Shown here piece by piece: positions 46,092 to 55,338 of a stretch of DNA of 60,354 bases. Source of the stretch: a bacterium (GTDB lineage: Bacteria > Acidobacteriota > Thermoanaerobaculia > Multivoradales > JAHEKO01); assembly GCA_024224155.1 (NCBI GenBank), contig JAAENP010000425.1, positions 1 to 60,354 of the forward strand. Reading direction: 5' to 3'. A program made the position numbers and the translations under genes. The notes beneath the pieces were generated by a model. The model saw only the letters and a program-made list of their open reading frames with translations, ran no database searches and was not told the DNA's origin. Position 1 is the first letter of the stretch, and each line of letters starts with the position of its first letter.

Positions 46092-47324
46092 ATGGATCGT
46101 TTCCGCAATCTTCTCAAGCAGCTTTTTCGGGATCTTCGCGCTCAGCGTCTGCGCACGCTGCTGACGACGCTCGGGATCGTCTGGGGAACGGCCGCGGTGA
46201 GCCTGCTCCTGGCTTTCGGCGACGGCTTCCACCATCAGCTCAAGAAGAACTCCGCCGGTCTCGGCAACGGCATCGTCATCGCGTGGCCGTCACTGACTTC
46301 GATGCCTTTCGAGGGGCTCGGAAAGGGTCGGCCGATTCGCTTGGACGAAAGCGACATCGAGCTCATTCGCGCCGGCACGCAGGAGCTGGGCTGGATCTCG
46401 AGCGAGTACGCCCGGACCTTGAAGCTGCAGCTCGGAACCAGGACCCTGGCCGTCGATACCGTCGGCGCCCACCCGATCTTCAGTGAGCTGCGCAACATGA
46501 TCCCGCAGGCCGGCGGCCGCTTTATCGATCCCTTGGACATGCGCGACAAGCGCCGGGTGATGTTCCTGGGAAACGATCTTGCCGAGCAGCTCTTCGGAAC
46601 CGGGGATCCGGTGGGCCAGACGCTGCGTTTGCACGGTTCTCCCTTTACCGTGATTGGCGTGCTCAAGAAGAAGACCCAGGACTCCTCGTATCGCTTCCGG
46701 GACAAAGACATGGCGGTGATTCCGGCGACGACGATGCGAGCGCTGACCGGTCAGAAGTACATGAACAACTTCGTCTTCACGGCCAGGGATGTAACCCGCA
46801 CCGAACAGGCGACCAATGAGGTCTTGCGAGTCGTCGCCGCAGAGCATCGGTTCGATCCCGAGGACAAAGAAGCCCTCGCCGTCTGGGACACGTCGGACAT
46901 GGCCAAGTTCCTGGACACCTTCATGCTGGCGTTCCGGCTCTTTCTCGGCATCGTCGGTTCGCTGACCCTGGTTGTCGGCGGAATCGGCGTGTCCAACATC
47001 ATGAACGTCGCCGTCGAAGAGAGGACCCGCGAGATCGGTATCAAGATGGCGCTCGGCGCACGGCCCCAGGGCGTCCTCGGACAGTTTCTGCTCGAAACCT
47101 TGATGATCACCGCCGTCGGCGGTGGCATCGGGCTCGCGATCACACAAGGGCTATGCTCGCTCTTTCCGGCCTTCGGCGTCACCGAGTACGTCGGCGATCC
47201 CAATCTGACACCCGCCCTCGCCCTCGGCACGGTGGCTCTGCTCGGAGCCATCGGCTTGATCGCCGGTTACTTTCCGGCTCGTACCGCCGCAGAGCTCGAC
47301 CCAGTGGTGGCGATGAAGACGTAG
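46092..47324 (+). CDS. MacB/FtsX-type ABC permease 1
   Basis: The 410-residue permease has the FtsX layout: one N-terminal helix (LRTLLTTLGIVWGTAAVSLL), a periplasmic MacB_PCD domain (about 45-280), and three C-terminal helices with the conserved GGIGVSNIMNVAVEERTREI and GIKMALGARPQGVLGQFLLE cytoplasmic motif. Unlike MacB it has no fused ATPase; the ATPase is encoded separately downstream. It lies 11 bp after the adaptor gene and is followed after four bases by a second, paralogous permease, so the exporter is probably a heterodimer. The periplasmic domain transmits movement to the adaptor in the mechanotransmission model for MacB. Confidence 0.9.
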   Translation: MDRFRNLLKQLFRDLRAQRLRTLLTTLGIVWGTAAVSLLLAFGDGFHHQLKKNSAGLGNGIVIAWPSLTSMPFEGLGKGRPIRLDESDIELIRAGTQELGWISSEYARTLKLQLGTRTLAVDTVGAHPIFSELRNMIPQAGGRFIDPLDMRDKRRVMFLGNDLAEQLFGTGDPVGQTLRLHGSPFTVIGVLKKKTQDSSYRFRDKDMAVIPATTMRALTGQKYMNNFVFTARDVTRTEQATNEVLRVVAAEHRFDPEDKEALAVWDTSDMAKFLDTFMLAFRLFLGIVGSLTLVVGGIGVSNIMNVAVEERTREIGIKMALGARPQGVLGQFLLETLMITAVGGGIGLAITQGLCSLFPAFGVTEYVGDPNLTPALALGTVALLGAIGLIAGYFPARTAAELDPVVAMKT

Positions 47325-47328
47325 ACCG

Positions 47329-48582
47329 ATGCTCAGACCCTGGCTCATCTTTCAGCTCTTTCTGCGCTCGTCTCGGGTCCAGAAGAAGCGCGCTTTTCTG
47401 ACCATAGCCGCCATCGCCTGGGGCTCTCTTTCGCTGGTGCTTCTACTCGCCTTCGGTGAGGGGATGAAACGACAGCTCACCCTGGCCCAGGCGGGTCTGG
47501 GCCGAAACCTCGCTATTATGTGGCCCGGCGAGACCACTCTGCCCTGGGAAGGCATGCCGGCGGGCCGGCCGATCCGGCCGCGCCTGGAGGACGTCGAATT
47601 GGTCGCCGCCCGGGTCGAGAACGTCAGCGCGGTCACCGGTGAGATGACCAACTATCGCGCGCCGCTGACCAACGGGCGCAAGACGATCAACGGCCGGGTA
47701 ACCGGCGTCAGCCTGGCCTACGGCGAGATGAGAAACCACATCGCGGCATCCGGTGGGCGCTTCCTGAACATTCTGGACGACAAGCTTCGTCGCCGTGTGA
47801 TCTTCCTCGGCTGGACCCTGGCCGAAGATCTCTACGGAGAGGAAGACCCGGTTGGCCGGACGCTGCTTGTAGACAACACTCCTTACACCGTGGTCGGGGT
47901 TTTGGAGGAGAAGCTCCAGATGGGAAGCTACGGCAGCCCCGACGAGGACCACGCGGTGGTGCCGATCACGACCTTCAAGGCCCAGTGGGGGCGCGAGCGC
48001 CTGACCAACCTGGTGGTTCAGGCCGACCGGGCCGAGAGCATGCCCACCGTCCTACGCGGAGTGCGCGAAGTCCTGGGCGCCAAGTACGGCTTCGATCCCG
48101 AGGACGAGCGCGCACTTCCCACCTGGGACACGGTCGAAGGCGCGGCCATCATGGGCAACATGCTCCTCGGTATCCAACTCTTCTTGGGGATCATCGGTGC
48201 GCTGACCCTGTTTGTGGGCGGCATCGGCGTCGCCAACATCATGTACGCGGTGGTGAAGGAGCGCACCAAGGAGATAGGGGTCAAGATGGCTCTCGGAGCC
48301 CGGAGCCGGTGGGTCACGGGACCGCTGGTGCTCGAGGGCCTCACCTACACGCTGCTCGGGGGCGTCCTGGGACTGATCATGGCCACCGGCCTGGTCACGG
48401 TGCTGGAGATGCTGCCGACCGGCGATAACGAAGCGATCGAGTTCCTCGGCAAGCCCACGCTGTCGCTTCCGATCGCGATCGCCACCGCCGCGATACTCGG
48501 CCTGATCGGGCTGGTGGCGGCCTACTTCCCGGCCCGGCGCGCTTCGCTGGTCGATCCCGCGGAGACCCTGCGCTATGAGTGA
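47329..48582 (+). CDS. MacB/FtsX-type ABC permease 2
   Basis: The 417-residue paralogue of permease 1 has the same plan: KKRAFLTIAAIAWGSLSLVL at the N-terminus, a periplasmic domain, and FVGGIGVANIMYAVVKERTK with EIGVKMALGARSRWVTGPLV in the C-terminal half. It starts four bases after permease 1 and overlaps the ATPase start by 8 bp, indicating tight coupling. Two different permeases, rather than two copies of one, make a mixed transporter likely. Sequence differences between the two periplasmic domains could give asymmetric substrate handling; this is inference. Confidence 0.9.
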   Translation: MLRPWLIFQLFLRSSRVQKKRAFLTIAAIAWGSLSLVLLLAFGEGMKRQLTLAQAGLGRNLAIMWPGETTLPWEGMPAGRPIRPRLEDVELVAARVENVSAVTGEMTNYRAPLTNGRKTINGRVTGVSLAYGEMRNHIAASGGRFLNILDDKLRRRVIFLGWTLAEDLYGEEDPVGRTLLVDNTPYTVVGVLEEKLQMGSYGSPDEDHAVVPITTFKAQWGRERLTNLVVQADRAESMPTVLRGVREVLGAKYGFDPEDERALPTWDTVEGAAIMGNMLLGIQLFLGIIGALTLFVGGIGVANIMYAVVKERTKEIGVKMALGARSRWVTGPLVLEGLTYTLLGGVLGLIMATGLVTVLEMLPTGDNEAIEFLGKPTLSLPIAIATAAILGLIGLVAAYFPARRASLVDPAETLRYE

Positions 48583-49276
48583 GCGCTCAAACGGATCCCT
48601 CATTCACATGAGTGGGATCGGCAAGGTCTACGACACCGGCAAGATCAAGGTCGAGGCCCTGCGCGACGTCGACCTCGACGTCGGAGACGGCGAGTTCCTC
48701 TCGGTCGTCGGTCCGTCCGGCTCGGGCAAGTCGACCTTGATGAATCTCATCGGTTGCCTGGACACGCCCACGGCTGGAACCTATGAGCTGCGCGGCGAGC
48801 CGGTCTCCGGCATGACCCGGGCCGAGCTGGCCGACGTCCGCAACCGCCGAATCGGCTTCGTGTTCCAGAACTTCAACCTCATCCCCCAGATTTCGACCTT
48901 CGAGAATGTCGAGATGCCTCTCCTGTTTGGCCGGGTGGGGAAGAAGAAGCGGCGCCAGCGGGTCGAGGAACTGCTGGAGAAGGTCGGCTTGGCCGACCGC
49001 GGCGATCACAAGCCGACCGAGCTCTCCGGCGGCGAGATGCAGCGCGTGGCGATCGCTCGAGCGCTGGCCATGCGCCCGGCCTTGCTGCTCGCCGACGAGC
49101 CGACCGGGAATCTCGACTCGAGCTCGGGAGGCGACATCATGACGCTGTTCGAGGAGCTCTGGCGGCAGGGGCATACCATGGTCGTGATCACCCACGATCA
49201 AGCTCTGGCCAAGCGCACCGAACGTCAGATCGAGCTTCACGACGGCCGCATTACCCGAGACAGCCGGTCGGACTGA
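48575..49276 (+). CDS. MacB/LolD-type ABC transporter ATPase
   Basis: The 233-residue ATPase has Walker A GPSGSGKST, Q-loop FVFQNFNLIPQ, signature LSGGEMQRVAIARAL, Walker B LLLADEPTGNLDS and switch His VVITHDQALA, all intact. The LSGGE-type signature with LADEPTGNLDS marks the LolD/MacB subgroup that works with FtsX-type permeases. The ATG lies inside the end of permease 2 (8-bp overlap). It supplies energy to the two upstream permeases. No degeneration was seen, in contrast to the PstB pair of this window, so a homodimer is expected. Confidence 0.93.
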   Translation: MSERSNGSLIHMSGIGKVYDTGKIKVEALRDVDLDVGDGEFLSVVGPSGSGKSTLMNLIGCLDTPTAGTYELRGEPVSGMTRAELADVRNRRIGFVFQNFNLIPQISTFENVEMPLLFGRVGKKKRRQRVEELLEKVGLADRGDHKPTELSGGEMQRVAIARALAMRPALLLADEPTGNLDSSSGGDIMTLFEELWRQGHTMVVITHDQALAKRTERQIELHDGRITRDSRSD

Positions 49277-49391
49277 GTAGGCGCCGGAACCGGGCCCGCG
49301 CGGTCTCGGGGCGGCTGCACGCCGGTGCGATTCCGTCGTAGAATCTCGGCGCCTTTCGTGCAGACCGAATTGAACGGAGTTACATCTCTCT

Positions 49392-49778
49392 ATGCCCCCA
49401 GTCCTCATCGCCGGCATCATCATCGTCAATCTGGCCCTGGTCAGCTACACCGTGGGTATCCTCTCGGAGCAGAGGAGCCACCGAGTCCGCCGCTCGACCC
49501 TGAACTGGCTTCGGCTCGGTGTCGTTCTCGACGTCACAGCCACGGTCTGTATGATCACGGGCTCGAGCCGCGGCATATTCACCGCGCACGCGTTTCTCGG
49601 GTTCTCCTCACTGGCCGCGATGTTGGTAGAGACCTCACTGGCTTGGCGTCATCGCTCGGCGAACGGCGACGAGCTGGTGCCGGGGTGGCTTCACAACTAT
49701 TCGCGCATCGCCTACGTCTGGTGGCTGGTCGCTTACGCAACCGGCGCCTATCTGGTGATGAGCGCCGGTGGTCGATAG
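49392..49778 (+). CDS. HsmA-like (TIGR03987) small membrane protein
   Basis: The 128-residue protein has four transmembrane helices. The N-terminal IAGIIIVNLALVSYTVGILS and then LRLGVVLDVTATVCMITGSS, followed by SRIAYVWWLVAYATGAYLVM, fit the HsmA/TIGR03987 family of small integral membrane proteins of unknown function. The ATG at 49392 starts directly before the first helix. It lies 115 bp after the ABC exporter ATPase, in the same direction but probably separate, and 35 bp before the CHAD-protein gene. No active-site residue can be named. The role is unknown. Confidence 0.72.
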   Translation: MPPVLIAGIIIVNLALVSYTVGILSEQRSHRVRRSTLNWLRLGVVLDVTATVCMITGSSRGIFTAHAFLGFSSLAAMLVETSLAWRHRSANGDELVPGWLHNYSRIAYVWWLVAYATGAYLVMSAGGR

Positions 49779-49813
49779 CATCTCCCTGAAGCGGGAAAGA
49801 ACCGGCCGTCGCC

Positions 49814-50791
49814 GTGCAGAGCAACAATCAGAGGTCCGTGTCCACGAGCACTCCTGCGCCGCGCTTCAGCTACGCGATCGAGGCTTCTATGCCCGCTCCT
49901 CGCGCGGTGTCGGTCATTTTCGAGACCCTCTTGAAGATCATGGTCGACAACCAGGCCGGCGTCGTCGGCCGTGTCGACGCGGAGTTTCTTCACGACTACC
50001 GTGTGGCCGTGCGCCGAACGCGCTCGGCCCTATCGCTGTTCGGCTCAGTTCTGCCACCGGTGATGTCGAGGAGGGGGCGTCGTTTCTTCTCGGATCTGGG
50101 CCGGCGCACCAACGTCGCCCGTGATCTCGACGTTCTTCTCCTCGAGTTACCCGGCTATGCGGAGGATCTCCCCGATGATCACAGCGCCGGGCTCGTCTCC
50201 CTGCAACGGAAGCTGGAGCAGCAGGCCGCCCGCGAGTACGCCGCGATCGGTCGGTGGCTCACAGGGAAGACCTACCAGCGCTCGCTCGAGAGCTGGCGCA
50301 GGGACGTGTCTCTTCTGGGCGTGCCGTCTGCAACGGCCGATGAGCTGGTCATCGATGAGCTCGCCGCGGCGGCCATTATGAAGGCCGCGTCCAAGGCCTT
50401 CAAGCAAGCCGAGAAGCTGGACGGAAAGAAGCCCGACAAAGTGATTCACCGAATGCGGATTCGCTTCAAGAAGCTGCGCTATGCGCTCGAGTTTTCGCGC
50501 TCGCTGTCCGCGGGTGGTGAGATCGAGAGCTTCATTGCCGCTTTGAAGAAGTTGCAGGACAAGCTCGGGGTGTATCAGGATCTGGTCGTTCATCAGGAGT
50601 GGTTCACTCGCCTGAGCGGGGCGTCGAGCTCGGATGCCGAACTCGGGGCTGCGGCCGATTGGCTTGTCGCCGTGGCGCGAGGCCGGCAAGGCCGACTCCG
50701 AGACGAGATTCGAGACAGCGTCCCGGATCTGCTCGGTGGCTTTCGCCTCGAGCTCGAGCGGGCTCTGGAGAGTCTGGGGAAGCTCGGCTAA
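49814..50791 (+). CDS. CHAD-domain protein (polyphosphate-associated)
   Basis: The 325-residue protein is a CHAD (conserved histidine alpha-helical domain) protein with two four-helix halves. The repeated signature appears as FLHDYRVAVRRTRSALSLFG (first half) and VIHRMRIRFKKLRYALEFSR (second half), each a His followed by basic residues. CHAD domains bind polyphosphate through these basic faces and localise to polyphosphate granules. The start is GTG, chosen because no ATG is close. The stop overlaps the convergent Ppx gene by four bases. The paired location with an exopolyphosphatase supports polyphosphate metabolism, connecting with the phosphate-uptake genes elsewhere in the window. Confidence 0.88.
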   Translation: MQSNNQRSVSTSTPAPRFSYAIEASMPAPRAVSVIFETLLKIMVDNQAGVVGRVDAEFLHDYRVAVRRTRSALSLFGSVLPPVMSRRGRRFFSDLGRRTNVARDLDVLLLELPGYAEDLPDDHSAGLVSLQRKLEQQAAREYAAIGRWLTGKTYQRSLESWRRDVSLLGVPSATADELVIDELAAAAIMKAASKAFKQAEKLDGKKPDKVIHRMRIRFKKLRYALEFSRSLSAGGEIESFIAALKKLQDKLGVYQDLVVHQEWFTRLSGASSSDAELGAAADWLVAVARGRQGRLRDEIRDSVPDLLGGFRLELERALESLGKLG

Positions 50792-52302
50792 TCGGATTCG
50801 GCCAGGCGCGGATTCGCTTCGAGCATCAGCTCGCGGCCGAAAGCTTGCTGAAAGAGCTCGGTGTCCTTCCGCGCTTCCCAGAGCTCGATGGTCGGTGTCT
50901 CGTCGGCCTCGAGCCGGATCTGGACGCCCTCGGGCTCGATCTCGACCTCGAGGTCCCGGATGCGAGCCGCCCGCGCGCGCTCGAGGCTCTCGGCGAGACG
51001 CAGGCAGGTCGCGAGCTGCAGCAGCCGCTTATCGTCGTCGGGCCCCATCAGGGCGGCGTATTCGCCGAACTTGGGAGCGCCGCGGCGGTGAAAGCGGACC
51101 AGTGAGCTGATCATGGCCATCTCGCGATGGCTGAATCCGTTGAGCGGAGAGATGTTGATCAGATAAGCGCCGTGTTTGTGATGGCGGTAGTAGTCGAGGG
51201 TAGTGCCGATATCGTGCAGGGTGGCGGCGGCGTCGAGAAGCTCGCGGTCGACATCGGAAAGCCGGTGCAGCGGAGCCAGCTGTTTGAACAGTCGCCGCGC
51301 CAGGAAGCGCACGTGATCGACGTGTCCGGGAGGCAGTGAGTAGCGGCTCGCTCGGTTGAGCACACTGAATCGCCGGACATTTTCGAGCAGGTGGGGCTCC
51401 GGAAGGAAGTGCCGATAGAAGGCGCCTTCGCGTACGCCGTGCCCGGAGATCAGAATGTGGTCGAGTCCCGAGCGACGGACCAGCCAGCGATAGACGAGCG
51501 CGCCGGCGACGATGATATCCGCGCGGTCCGGGTTGATGCCGGACAGCCGCCGCCGCTCCTCCACGGGGGTCTCGAGCAGCCGCTCGGTGACGTCCTCGAG
51601 CGCCTCGTGCGTCAGACGGTAGCCGTGCAGCATCGGCAGTGGATAACCGCCCGACTTTTGCGCGATCCGCGCTAGATTCCGCACCGTGCCGCCGATCGCT
51701 ACCAGCGGTGCCGTTCCATCGAGCGTCTTCGCGACGTCGCCGAGCACTTCGGCGACCCGGTTCTCGAGCGCCCGGATCTCTCCCTTCGAGGGTGGGTCGC
51801 TGTCGAGGAAAGTCTCTGTTAGACGAACCGTCCCCAGGGGGTGAGCCGTGCCGAACTCGTAGCGGCGGCTTTTCATCAGCGAGATCTGGGAGCTGCCGCC
51901 GCCGAGGTCCATAACCCAGGCATCCTCGAACGCGAAGCCGTTGGCGACCGCGGCGACACTCAAGGCCGCCTCCTGCTCGCCGGTGATCACGTCGAGCTGG
52001 TACCCAAGCTCTTCGACCCGGCCCATGAGAGTTTCGCCGTTCGAGGCCTCGCGGATTGCGCTGGTGCCGAGAATCTCGAGGCGGTCGAGTGAGGTCGCTC
52101 GGGCGTAGTCGAAGAAGAGCTCGAGCGCCGCGCCGGCGCGGTCGATCGCGGCATCGCTCAACCGGCCGGTCTTCCACAAGCCCTCACCCAGGCGAATCGG
52201 CTCGCGAATGCCATCGCTGATCTGAAACCAGCGACCGGCCTCGTAGGCGAACACGACGAGTCGAGCCGTGTTCGAGCCCAGGTCCGCGATACCGAGACGC
52301 AT
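50788..52302 (-). CDS. ppx: Ppx/GppA-family exopolyphosphatase
   Basis: The 504-residue enzyme of the actin-like ATPase superfamily contains LGIADLGSNTARLVVFAYE (phosphate 1), ITGEQEAALSVAAVANGF, WVMDLGGGSSQISLMKSRRY (phosphate 2), AIGGTVRNLARIAQK and an HD-type C-terminal part (LHDIGTTLDYYRHHKHGAYL, HREMAMISSLVRFHRR). It removes phosphate units from polyphosphate and, in some members, converts pppGpp to ppGpp. The ATG starts at the first strand. The stop overlaps the stop of the convergent CHAD gene. Length matches Ppx (about 500-510) rather than short GppA. The choice between Ppx and GppA activity cannot be made from sequence alone, but the CHAD neighbour favours polyphosphate. Confidence 0.9.
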   Translation of the reverse strand: MRLGIADLGSNTARLVVFAYEAGRWFQISDGIREPIRLGEGLWKTGRLSDAAIDRAGAALELFFDYARATSLDRLEILGTSAIREASNGETLMGRVEELGYQLDVITGEQEAALSVAAVANGFAFEDAWVMDLGGGSSQISLMKSRRYEFGTAHPLGTVRLTETFLDSDPPSKGEIRALENRVAEVLGDVAKTLDGTAPLVAIGGTVRNLARIAQKSGGYPLPMLHGYRLTHEALEDVTERLLETPVEERRRLSGINPDRADIIVAGALVYRWLVRRSGLDHILISGHGVREGAFYRHFLPEPHLLENVRRFSVLNRASRYSLPPGHVDHVRFLARRLFKQLAPLHRLSDVDRELLDAAATLHDIGTTLDYYRHHKHGAYLINISPLNGFSHREMAMISSLVRFHRRGAPKFGEYAALMGPDDDKRLLQLATCLRLAESLERARAARIRDLEVEIEPEGVQIRLEADETPTIELWEARKDTELFQQAFGRELMLEANPRLAESD

Positions 52303-52398
52303 ATTGAATCCATACTATCCAGCGGACCACCCGCATGGGTGGTGCGGCCCGAACGGTCGCGGGCGTATGTTCAAATAAGACCGAAAGCGAGGTGCCCG

Positions 52399-52875
52399 AT
52401 GCCAGTAGCAAAGCTCAAGGAGCTCTTGGACCGGGAGGAGGTCAAGTACGTTGCGATCTCTCATTCCACCGCGTTTACCGCGCAAGAGATCGCAGCGTCG
52501 GCTCACATACCGGGAAGGGAGCTCGCCAAGACAGTCATGATCCTGCTCGACGGCAAGATGGCGATGGCCGTGTTGCCCGCTCCCGCCCGAGTCGAGCTGG
52601 AGCGCTTGCGGGAGATCTCGAGCGCGGAACGCGTCGAGCTGGCGAGCGAAAGTGATTTCAAGCAGCTCTTTCCGGAATGCGACACCGGAGCCATGCCGCC
52701 CTTTGGGAACCTGTACGGGTTGCCGGTGTTCGTCGACCGTAGCTTGGCGGAGGACGAGCAGATCGCCTTCAATGCGGGCACTCATGCCGAGCTGATTCGG
52801 ATGGCGTACGCTGACTTCGAGCGCCTGGTGCAGCCCAAACTGGGTGATTTCACGGTACCTGCCGCCGTCGCCTGA
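52399..52875 (+). CDS. YbaK/EbsC-type aminoacyl-tRNA deacylase
   Basis: The 158-residue protein has the YbaK/ProX fold: KYVAISHSTAFTAQEIAASA, GRELAKTVMILLDGKMAMAV, FPECDTGAMPPFGNLYGLPV and FVDRSLAEDEQIAFNAGTHA. The Lys in ELAKTV and the PFG-type turn are the usual active-site surroundings of trans-editing deacylases, which remove wrong amino acids from tRNA (for example Cys-tRNAPro). The ATG at 52399 has GAGG about 7 nt upstream. It is divergent from ppx and convergent with the spermidine-synthase-like gene. The substrate is not determined; some members act on non-protein amino acids. Confidence 0.85.
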   Translation: MPVAKLKELLDREEVKYVAISHSTAFTAQEIAASAHIPGRELAKTVMILLDGKMAMAVLPAPARVELERLREISSAERVELASESDFKQLFPECDTGAMPPFGNLYGLPVFVDRSLAEDEQIAFNAGTHAELIRMAYADFERLVQPKLGDFTVPAAVA

Positions 52876-52908
52876 CAGACGAACCCCTTTCGGTCTCGCC
52901 GGAACGAT

Positions 52909-55338
52909 TCAGCGCGGCGCGACCCGCGCCGCGAGCAGGTACAGGCCACAGGCGGCCGCCACCACGAAGCTGAATCCGAAATGAACGGCGAGTAGGGTCG
53001 CCAGTACGGCCGAGAGCACCGAGGCCCAACCGTTGACGCCCCAGGCCCAGGGCACGAGCTCTTCGCGCGTCTTCGCCACGTTCCTCAGTCCCAGCGGGAA
53101 CGGCATGCCGAGCAGGAACGCCAGCGGTGCGATCACGAAAAGCGCCAGCGCGACCTTGGCGGGTACCGGCCAGGCGATGCCGCGGGCCAGCACGGCGGGC
53201 AAGAACAGGAGATACACGAGAGCCAGAACCACGATGGCACCCAGGACCGTGTGCAGCGGTTCGCGCGTCCCGGGCAGGCGCAGCCGGTCCAGTCGCCGGG
53301 ACGCGCCGCTGCCGAGACCGGCAAAGAACAGAAAGCCGGCCAGTACCACCGCCGCCGCGCTCAACGGATGGGCGAGGAACAGGGTCAGACGCTGGATGAA
53401 GGCGATCTCGAGGAATAGGAACGCCAACCCGAGGTAGAGAAAGTAGAGACCCACGCGGCCGGCGCCGAGCGTGCTCGAGTACGCGATACGGAGCGGAAGC
53501 AGGATCACCAGGAGACCGGCGACCGCCGCCTGGGGCAACGCGGTCAGAAGCAAGATGTAGCCGAGATCCATCAACGCCGCCCCGCCTCTTGTCCTGAGCT
53601 TGATGAGCTCGGCGAGCGTCGCCCAGCGGAAGAAGTGAAAGAAGTAGGGTCGATCGTCGGTAGCCGGGGCGATCCGGAACTTGTAGCTACTCAGGAACCT
53701 CTTCCAGACCGGGCCGAGCAGCGCTTGCGCACCGCGAAAGATCTCCGGCTCCTCCAGAATGTGAAAGCGGTTGGCCTGTGACTCGTCCATTTCGGGAAAG
53801 TAGGCCAGATCGAAGCCGCGGTTTTCGCAGAACGCGCGCGCCGTCGCGATCTCGTTGCGAGTGATCTCCGAGGGCTTGACCAGGATCAGGAAGCGGTTCC
53901 AGCTGCGGATGGCGATCACGTGTCGGGGGGGATCCAGATCCAGTCGCCGGAGCGCTTCGGCCGCCGTGGCCAGGAGCTTCAGGCTGGAGCGAGGCGGCGA
54001 GGAGAGCTCGCCACCCAGGGCCAGAATGCCGTGTTCGAAGAGGCTTTCCAGAAACAGCTCGAAAGCCTCGAGGGTGTAAGCATAGGTCTCCCTGAGCGAA
54101 CCGGCGGCGCCGATGCCGCGCGCGCCGCCCACGTCCAGTGTGATCAGGTCGAAGCGGCTCGACCGCGCAAAGAACCCTCGCGCGTCGACCGAGTAGGTGT
54201 GAACTCTGGGATCGCCGTAGAGCCGGCTCGAGAAGTCGGCGAGTTCCTCGCTCACGATCTCCGAGATCTGCGGATTGACCTCGACCACGTGGACCTCGCT
54301 CGCGCCGTGGCTGAGCGCCAGTGCCAGCGCGCTGCCACCGAGCATCGCCACACGCAGCTCATCACTCTGGGGTCGGGGTAGGTAGTAGGGGAGGGCAGCG
54401 GGCAGAGAATCGAGATAGGCGGGGCTCTCGGCCGCTGGATCGGAGCCCGAGTTGCCGGCATCGACCACCGTGGCGACCTCGCCATCCTGGAAGATGACCC
54501 TCTGCTCGGGAATCTCGCCGACGAAGTTGAAGCTCAGGCCCGGGGCGATGCGAAAGGGAATCCTCCCAGATTGCACCGCGGCGAGGCTGCCGAGCGGGCT
54601 CGAGCGCTCGGCAAGGATCTCGGTACCGGGCACCTCGAGGGTCTTGGCCAACGCCTTGTACTCCGACATGCGCGGAGTGAGCCAGGAAGGTGGCCACAGA
54701 AAAGGTAGAGCGATGGCCGCGGCGCAGCCGAAAGCGGTCATCGCCCGGCGAGCGCCCAGCCGCCGTCCGACGGCGTCACCGCGGCCAGCCCGATCGAACA
54801 GCGACACCACGGCCGCCAGGCCGGCCACGAATGCCACCAGTCGCAGGCAGTCCGCGGGCCGGAACAGGTAGAGAGAACCGATCAACGCGCCGCTGCCACC
54901 GGCCGCTCCGACCAGGTCGGCACGATAGATGCGGTGAATCGAGTCGCCAAAGCGCGCGAGGGCCAGACCGACGGCACCACCGGCGCACACGAAGGGCACC
55001 GCCAGAAGCAGATAGACCGCGGTGAGGATGCCGAGCTGGCGCGGGTCCCACATCACTTCGAACGGGTTGAGTCGAAGCCGTTGGGCCCCGGCGAAGCAGA
55101 GCACAGTTGATAGCCCGAAAAGGACCGCGAGCCAGAAGAACGCGAAGTCGAACCGCTTCAGAAGCGGTTGCCGAAAAAGGGTGAGCAGGGCGCCGCTCGC
55201 ACCGTAACCGAGCAGCGCAAGACTGATCACCATGTATGCGAAGTGATGCCATTGCGTGATCGAGAACAGCCTCATCAGAAGCAGTTGATAGGCGATGGCC
55301 GCACCGGACAGGAGGCCGATCGCGACGCGGAGCGGCAT
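52909..55338 (-). CDS. Membrane-embedded spermidine-synthase-like methyltransferase-fold protein
   Basis: The 809-residue protein has an N-terminal membrane domain of about 6 helices (1-215), a soluble central SpeE-like domain (about 230-560) with RVAMLGGSALALALSHGASE, VHVVEVNPQISEI, DPRVHTYSVDARGFF and LITLDVGGARGIGAAGS, then a C-terminal membrane domain (about 590-809) with six or seven helices. The central domain has the SAM/spermidine-synthase Rossmann fold, but GGSALAL departs from the usual GGG-D-G loop. Such fusions are common and uncharacterised; they need not make spermidine. The ATG abuts the stop of the secreted isoaspartyl methyltransferase, so they are co-expressed. The protein could transfer an aminopropyl or related group near the membrane. 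Confidence 0.8.
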   Translation of the reverse strand: MPLRVAIGLLSGAAIAYQLLLMRLFSITQWHHFAYMVISLALLGYGASGALLTLFRQPLLKRFDFAFFWLAVLFGLSTVLCFAGAQRLRLNPFEVMWDPRQLGILTAVYLLLAVPFVCAGGAVGLALARFGDSIHRIYRADLVGAAGGSGALIGSLYLFRPADCLRLVAFVAGLAAVVSLFDRAGRGDAVGRRLGARRAMTAFGCAAAIALPFLWPPSWLTPRMSEYKALAKTLEVPGTEILAERSSPLGSLAAVQSGRIPFRIAPGLSFNFVGEIPEQRVIFQDGEVATVVDAGNSGSDPAAESPAYLDSLPAALPYYLPRPQSDELRVAMLGGSALALALSHGASEVHVVEVNPQISEIVSEELADFSSRLYGDPRVHTYSVDARGFFARSSRFDLITLDVGGARGIGAAGSLRETYAYTLEAFELFLESLFEHGILALGGELSSPPRSSLKLLATAAEALRRLDLDPPRHVIAIRSWNRFLILVKPSEITRNEIATARAFCENRGFDLAYFPEMDESQANRFHILEEPEIFRGAQALLGPVWKRFLSSYKFRIAPATDDRPYFFHFFRWATLAELIKLRTRGGAALMDLGYILLLTALPQAAVAGLLVILLPLRIAYSSTLGAGRVGLYFLYLGLAFLFLEIAFIQRLTLFLAHPLSAAAVVLAGFLFFAGLGSGASRRLDRLRLPGTREPLHTVLGAIVVLALVYLLFLPAVLARGIAWPVPAKVALALFVIAPLAFLLGMPFPLGLRNVAKTREELVPWAWGVNGWASVLSAVLATLLAVHFGFSFVVAAACGLYLLAARVAPR

